This document shows positions 59,193 to 64,000 of a DNA stretch of 64,000 bases, one piece after another. The DNA is from Frankiaceae bacterium (GTDB lineage Bacteria; Actinomycetota; Actinomycetes; BP-191). Location of the stretch: positions 142,575 through 206,574 of the forward strand of contig DATMES010000027.1 in NCBI GenBank assembly GCA_035556555.1. The letters run 5' to 3'. Positions within the stretch are counted from its first letter, which is position 1. Each line of letters starts with the position of its first letter. The position numbers and the translations under genes are program-made. The notes below the pieces were generated by a model. The model was not told the DNA's origin. It worked only from the letters and a program-made list of their open reading frames with translations, and did no database searches.

Positions 59193-61715
59193 TCAGCGGC
59201 TCGCTGAGGCCGTGGCCGAAGGCGAGGGGGACGGCGTGACCGGCGGCGCGGTGGCGCCGAGGCCCTGCCGCGGCCCCACCGCGAGCACCACGGTCGACCC
59301 GGCCAGCAGGCTCGTACCCCCCGACGCGCTCTGCCGCCACACCTTGCCCGCGTCGGCGCCGAGCCGCTCCTGGCACGCCGCGCCGCCCAGGCACGACGGC
59401 TCCACCACGACCGACGCGACCAGCCCCGCCGCCTCGATCTGCCGCGACGCCGTCTCGGCGTCCAGACCCAGCACCGACGGCACGGGGACGGGGATCCTGT
59501 CCGCCGTCGCGATGCTCAACGTCACCGTCGCGCCGGGCTCCACGCGCGTCCCCGCCGCGGGCCGCTGGCCGACGATCGACCCCGGGGTCGACCGAAGGTC
59601 GTACACCTTGACGGTCCGCACGTGGAACCCCTGGTGGTTCAGCTGCGCGGTGGCGTACTCGAGGTTCAACGCCAGCATCGCCGGCACCACCGTGGCCGCC
59701 GGCCCGGTCGGCTCCGTGCACTCGTCCCGAGGCTCCGATCCGCCCGGGTACGTCCGCCGGACGATGTGCGCCTCGGGCGTCCACTTGTTCGCACGGCAGC
59801 CGCGGTGGCGGTCCATCGGCACCGACACCAGCGTCCCCTCCGGCGTCGTGAACGGCACCGACGGCAGGTCGAGCAGCGCCGTCCCCGCGAACCGCCCCCA
59901 GATCAGCGCGGGGAAGCCACCGCCCGCGATGATCGTCCGGAAGCCGTTCTCCGGGATCATCGGCACCTCGCCCTTCGGCACGCCGACCCAGACGGCCGCG
60001 GCGAAGTTCGGCGTGTACCCGACGAACCACGCGTCCGCGTACCGCGTCGACGTCCCCGTCTTGCCGGCGACCGGCCGCGCGCCCTGCTCCGCCTTCACAC
60101 CCGTCCCGGACCGCACCACGCCTTGCAGCACGTCGTTCGCCGTCGCCGCGACGCCAGGGGCGATCACCTGTGACCGACGAGGCGTGTTGCGCAGCAGCAC
60201 CTTGCCCTTCGCGTCCTTGACCGCGGCGACGACGTACGGCTTGGCGTAGACGCCGTTCGCGCCGAGGGCCGCGTACGCCGCCGCCATCTCGACCGGGTCG
60301 ACCTCCTGCGCGCCGAGCACGACGGCCGGCCCGGCGTTGCGGCGCAACGGCTTCCCGCCCGCGCCCCGCACGCCCAGAGACTCCGCGACGTCGAGGACGG
60401 CGTGCATGCCGCGGTCCACGTCGCCGCCGCCGATCTCCTGCACGACCCGTGCGTACGCCGTGTTGACCGACTGCTCCGTGGCCTTGCGCAGCGAGATCCG
60501 GCCGTACGCCGCGCCCTCGTAGTTGTCGACCGTCCACGGCTTCGGGCACTGGCAGGGGAGCACCGCCTGCGCGCCCGCCTCGAACTGGTCGTCGGGCTCG
60601 ATGCCGGCCTTCAACGCCGCCAGCAGCGCGAACACCTTGAACGTCGACCCCGCCTGCCGCTTCGTCGAGCCGCCGCGGGCGAGGTTGAGCTTCGCGTACG
60701 GGTCGCGCGCCGAGAAGAAGTCGCGGCCGCCGACCATCGCCGTGATGGCGCCGTCACCGGGCTTCACGGCGGCGACGCCGGCGTACGGGTCGTCGGCGGA
60801 GGAGAGCACGTGACGTACCGACTCCTCGGCGGCCGCCTGCTGCGCGGGGTCGATCGTCAGCTCGATGCGCAGCCCGCCGCGGAACAGCGCGTTGTGCCGC
60901 GCCTCCTGCGTCTCGCCGAGCCGCTCGTCGGCGAGCAGGGTCGTGATCGCGTCCTGCACGGCGTACGCCGCCGGGTACCGCGTGGAGTTGCGCCGGGCCT
61001 TGCGCGGCAGCGGTTCCGCCTTCGCCTCGGCCGCCTCCGCCACCGTCACGGCCCCGGTCTCGACCATGGCGTTCAGGACGGTCCCGCGCCGCAGAGCCGC
61101 CGCCGTACGGTGCTTGATCGGGTCCGCCCGCGACGGCGAGCGGATCAGCCCCGCCAGGAGCGCCGCCTCACCCAGCGTCAGCCGAGTCGCCGCGTGGCCG
61201 AAGTACACGCGCGCCGCCGCCCCCACGCCGTACGCGCCCTGCCCGAAGTACACCGTGTTGAGGTACCGCTCGAGGATCTGGTCCTTCGTGAGCGTGCGCT
61301 CGAGGCCCATCGCCAGCGACGCCTCGCGGATCTTGCGGCGGTACGTCTTCTCCGGCGTGACGAGCGTGTTCTTCACGAGCTGCTGCGTGATCGTGCTGCC
61401 GCCCTGGGCGTTCTCGCCGGACTCGATGTTCCGTACGGCGGCGCGCGCGATGCCGCGCACGTCCACGCCCTTGTGCTCGTAGAAGCGCCGGTCCTCCGCG
61501 GCCAGCACCGCGTCGACCAGCACCTGCGGGATCTCGGCCAGCGTCAGCGGCCGCCGGTCCTCCTCGGCGTGCAGCGTCGTGAGCAGAGAGCCGTCCGCCG
61601 CGTACACCGACGACGTCGCCGCCAAGCCGCCCAGCACCTCGGGGTCGACCGGCAGCGCGCGCACGCAACCGGCCGTCGTCAGGGCGACGGCGAGCACCGC
61701 GAGGCGGATCCGCAC
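59193..61715 (-). CDS. Bifunctional penicillin-binding protein with PASTA domains
   Basis: 840 aa. N-terminal anchor with a possible lipid-attachment Cys (RIRLAVLAVALTTAGC). GT51 transglycosylase (about 45-230): Glu in VLAAEDRRFYEHKGVD, GGSTITQQLVKN. Transpeptidase (about 300-600): Ser in QAGSTFKVFALL, SVN in EQSVNTAY, KTGTS. Two PASTA-like repeats (about 680-815) and a Ser/Pro/Thr-rich tail. Polymerises and cross-links peptidoglycan outside the membrane. GTG 61715. Confidence 0.94.
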   Translation of the reverse strand: MRIRLAVLAVALTTAGCVRALPVDPEVLGGLAATSSVYAADGSLLTTLHAEEDRRPLTLAEIPQVLVDAVLAAEDRRFYEHKGVDVRGIARAAVRNIESGENAQGGSTITQQLVKNTLVTPEKTYRRKIREASLAMGLERTLTKDQILERYLNTVYFGQGAYGVGAAARVYFGHAATRLTLGEAALLAGLIRSPSRADPIKHRTAAALRRGTVLNAMVETGAVTVAEAAEAKAEPLPRKARRNSTRYPAAYAVQDAITTLLADERLGETQEARHNALFRGGLRIELTIDPAQQAAAEESVRHVLSSADDPYAGVAAVKPGDGAITAMVGGRDFFSARDPYAKLNLARGGSTKRQAGSTFKVFALLAALKAGIEPDDQFEAGAQAVLPCQCPKPWTVDNYEGAAYGRISLRKATEQSVNTAYARVVQEIGGGDVDRGMHAVLDVAESLGVRGAGGKPLRRNAGPAVVLGAQEVDPVEMAAAYAALGANGVYAKPYVVAAVKDAKGKVLLRNTPRRSQVIAPGVAATANDVLQGVVRSGTGVKAEQGARPVAGKTGTSTRYADAWFVGYTPNFAAAVWVGVPKGEVPMIPENGFRTIIAGGGFPALIWGRFAGTALLDLPSVPFTTPEGTLVSVPMDRHRGCRANKWTPEAHIVRRTYPGGSEPRDECTEPTGPAATVVPAMLALNLEYATAQLNHQGFHVRTVKVYDLRSTPGSIVGQRPAAGTRVEPGATVTLSIATADRIPVPVPSVLGLDAETASRQIEAAGLVASVVVEPSCLGGAACQERLGADAGKVWRQSASGGTSLLAGSTVVLAVGPRQGLGATAPPVTPSPSPSATASASR

Positions 61716-61766
61716 AATGGTCCATCGACCGCTACGCCGTTCGGCTTAACCGCTCGCCCGCGCCGA

Positions 61767-61772
61767 TACGCT
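61767..61772 (+). promoter_or_regulatory. -10 element of tyrS
   Basis: TACGCT ends 7 nt before the tyrS ATG and there is no ribosome site, so a leaderless transcript is likely. Confidence 0.45.
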
Positions 61773-61779
61773 CGCGAGC

Positions 61780-63033
61780 ATGGACATCCTGGACGACCTG
61801 CAGTGGCGCGGCCTCGTGCAGCAGCACACCAACCTCGACGCGCTCCGCGCGCACCTCGCGGAGAGCCCGGTCACCGTCTACTGCGGCTTCGACCCGACAG
61901 CCGACAGCCTGCACGTCGGCAGCCTCGTGCCCCTGCTCACGCTGCGCCGCTTCCAGAACGCCGGTCACAAGGCCATCGCCCTCGCCGGCGGCGCCACCGG
62001 CATGATCGGCGACCCCGGCGGCCGGTCCACCGAGCGTTCCCTCAACGACGCCGAGACCGTCACCGCGTGGACCGAGCGGATCCGCGGTCAGCTGGCCCGC
62101 ATCGTCGACCTCGACGCCGGCATCCTCGAGAACAACTACGAGTGGACCGCCGGCATGTCGGCGATCGACTTCCTCCGCGACGTCGGCAAGCACTTCACCG
62201 TCAACTACATGCTCGCCAAGGAGTCCGTCAGCACCCGCCTGTCCGGCGAGGGCATCTCGTTCACCGAGTTCTCGTACATGCTCCTGCAGTCCCTCGACTT
62301 CCAGGTGCTGTACGACCGCCACGGCTGCACGCTGCAGATCGGCGGCAGCGACCAGTGGGGCAACATCACCGCCGGCATCGAGCTGCTGCGGCGTACGCGC
62401 GGTGTCCAGGGCCACGCCGTCACGCTGCCGCTCATCACCAAGTCCGACGGCGAGAAGTTCGGCAAGTCCGTCGCCGGCGCGGTCTGGCTCGACCCTGCCA
62501 AGACCAGCCCGTACGCCTTCTACCAGTTCTGGCTCGGCGTCGACGACGCCGACGCCACCCGCTTCCTGCGCATCTTCACGTTCCTCGACCGCGCCGCGAT
62601 CGAGGAGGTCGAGAAGGAGCACGCCGAACGCCCCCAGGCCCGCCCCGCGCAGCGCGCGCTCGCCGCGCACATGACGGCGATGATCCACGGCGACGAGGCC
62701 CTGAACGCCGTCCAGCACGCCAGCGAGGTGCTCTTCGGCTCCGGCGACGTCGCCTCGGTGGACCCCGCCCTGCTGGCCGACGCGCTCGCCGAGGCCCCCA
62801 GCGCCACCGTCCCGCGTGCGGCGCTGCCCGCCCTCCCCGCGCTGCTCGTCGAGCTCGGCCTCGCGAAGTCGCTCTCCGACGCCCGCGGCCGCGTCCAGCA
62901 GGGCGGCGTGTACGTCAACGGCGCCCGCGCCGAGGACCCCAACTGGCAGCCGTCGGAGGCCGACCTGCTGCACGACAGGTACCTCGTCCTGCGCTCCGGC
63001 AAGCGCCACTACGGCCTCCTCCGGGCCGAGTAG
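61780..63033 (+). CDS. tyrS: Tyrosine-tRNA ligase
   Basis: 417 aa class I synthetase. YCGFDPTADSLHVGSLVPL carries the HIGH-type motif; GGSDQWGNITAG; KMSKS-type loop KSDGEKFGKSVAG. C-terminal S4 RNA-binding domain starting around LAKSLSDARGRVQQGGVYVN. ATG 61780. It is directly followed by the rrn promoter region. Confidence 0.97.
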   Translation: MDILDDLQWRGLVQQHTNLDALRAHLAESPVTVYCGFDPTADSLHVGSLVPLLTLRRFQNAGHKAIALAGGATGMIGDPGGRSTERSLNDAETVTAWTERIRGQLARIVDLDAGILENNYEWTAGMSAIDFLRDVGKHFTVNYMLAKESVSTRLSGEGISFTEFSYMLLQSLDFQVLYDRHGCTLQIGGSDQWGNITAGIELLRRTRGVQGHAVTLPLITKSDGEKFGKSVAGAVWLDPAKTSPYAFYQFWLGVDDADATRFLRIFTFLDRAAIEEVEKEHAERPQARPAQRALAAHMTAMIHGDEALNAVQHASEVLFGSGDVASVDPALLADALAEAPSATVPRAALPALPALLVELGLAKSLSDARGRVQQGGVYVNGARAEDPNWQPSEADLLHDRYLVLRSGKRHYGLLRAE

Positions 63034-63097
63034 GCGGGAAGATCCGGGCGTACCCGGGCGTTCCAGGCTCCCGACACGCTCGGATGGGCTGATCGAC

Positions 63098-63126
63098 TTG
63101 ACTCACCCCAGCGGGTTGCCTAGTGT
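63098..63126 (+). promoter_or_regulatory. rrn promoter P1
   Basis: TTGACT (63098-63103), 17-nt spacer, TAGTGT (63121-63126). Strong sigma-70-type promoter upstream of 16S rRNA. Confidence 0.75.
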
Positions 63127-63267
63127 TCCCCCTCGCCCCACGGAGCAACGGACGCCTACGAAGCGGCCGGTTCGGGGGCCACCACGCACCCTTCGGCACC
63201 GCTCGCGGCGCACGATCGCGAAGCGGCCGTCGTTTGGCGCGCGGTGGGAGAGGGTAGAGGCGTTCGT

Positions 63268-63296
63268 TTGACGCCGACACCCGCTCCTAGTACGGT
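63268..63296 (+). promoter_or_regulatory. rrn promoter P2
   Basis: TTGACG (63268-63273), 17-nt spacer, TACGGT (63291-63296). Second tandem rRNA promoter. The leader after it contains TTGAGAACTCAACAGCGTGC (63351-63370), a sequence commonly seen in actinobacterial rRNA leaders near boxA. Confidence 0.8.
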
Positions 63297-63490
63297 ATGC
63301 AGGTTGCCCCACGACGGACCGAGAGGTCCCGAGCGGTGCGCATCCGCTCCTTGAGAACTCAACAGCGTGCCAAAAGTCAGTGCCAACAAACCCCGTCTGC
63401 AAGGGTCCGCCGGCCGTCGGTCGGAAGGCTCGTGCAGCGAGGATTCCTTTGGTAAATGACAGACGTTCAGACGTCTGTTCTCTGCCAGAT

Positions 63491-63548
63491 GTCACCCCCT
63501 GGCTGGGGGTGACTCGAACAAGCGGTCCCACCTCGCCAGGTGGGCCGC
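63491..63548 (+). promoter_or_regulatory. rrn leader hairpins
   Basis: GTCACCCCC-TGGCT-GGGGGTGAC (63491-63513) and GCGGTCCCACCT-CGCC-AGGTGGGCCGC (63522-63548) are near-perfect stems in the 16S leader, probably used in folding or RNase III processing. I see no protein gene in 63034-63594. Confidence 0.6.
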
Positions 63549-63594
63549 GCTTCATGTGTCACTGCTCCGGGCTTGCCCGGTGTAGTCATAGACA

Positions 63595-64000
<406 letters not shown>

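Noticed and set aside
63034..63594. Short frames in the rrn leader
   Set aside because: They overlap clear rRNA promoters and processing hairpins.

Overview
The window is a 64 kb piece of a high-GC actinobacterial chromosome. Supporting markers are BldD, the actinobacterial integration host factor (mIHF), an actinobacterial PriA without helicase motifs, TANNNT promoters, frequent GTG starts and typical actinobacterial gene order. I cannot name the genus. Almost everything is core metabolism. I see no phage, no complete IS element, no CRISPR array and no tRNA.

Layout. 1-1816: pepQ-like peptidase (cut by the window edge), efp, nusB. 1916-2413 (minus): bldD. 2730-13869: one long pyrimidine operon pyrR-pyrB-pyrC-carA-carB-pyrK-pyrD-pyrF, in Bacillus-like order. 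carA is fused to a membrane-anchored N-terminal module, and two small genes sit between carA and carB. 13869-16581: a small membrane protein, mihF, gmk, rpoZ, coaBC. 16578-18620: an ECF sigma factor with a membrane anti-sigma-like partner, and a divergent secreted protein. 19041-27361: a DksA/TraR zinc-finger protein, GNAT acetyltransferase, metK, PLP decarboxylase, an unknown gene behind a possible structured leader, priA and a secreted subtilase. 27606-32145: def, fmt, rsmB, rpe, REC-GGDEF regulator. 32328-36907: FMN riboswitch with ribD-ribE-ribBA-ribH, then hisG. 36904-42665: transporters, a GH15 enzyme missing its N-terminus, hypothetical proteins and a sialidase-fold secreted protein. 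42951-49549: infC-rpmI-rplT, an rRNA methyltransferase, a PAS histidine kinase, pheS-pheT. 49670-58511: argC-J-B-D, then a cytochrome c and a response regulator, then argF-R-G-H. 58508-63033: mpg, a bifunctional penicillin-binding protein (minus), tyrS. 63034-64000: tandem rrn promoters, rrn leader and the start of 16S rRNA.

How the genes work together. Within operons, stops and starts usually overlap (ATGA, GTGA, TGATG), so translation is probably coupled. The window holds the UMP pathway from bicarbonate to UMP except pyrE, the full acetyl-cycling arginine pathway with its repressor, and riboflavin synthesis under an FMN switch. It also holds both the c-di-GMP effector BldD and a possible c-di-GMP enzyme.

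Most unusual points. (1) Several families of short intergenic repeats recur: a 52-bp family (3 copies), a 60-bp hairpin family (4 copies), a 66-bp two-hairpin element (2), elements with CTAGGAGGG-type inverted ends (2), hairpins sharing a 28-nt loop but not their stems (2), and a 39-bp repeat just before start codons (2). (2) Three genes (gmk, an rRNA methyltransferase and mpg) have no usable ATG, GTG or TTG start, and a CTG start fits each. (3) The carA fusion. (4) A truncation junction between a GH15 gene and its divergent neighbour. (5) A possible leader peptide and RNA switch ahead of an unknown gene at 22878.
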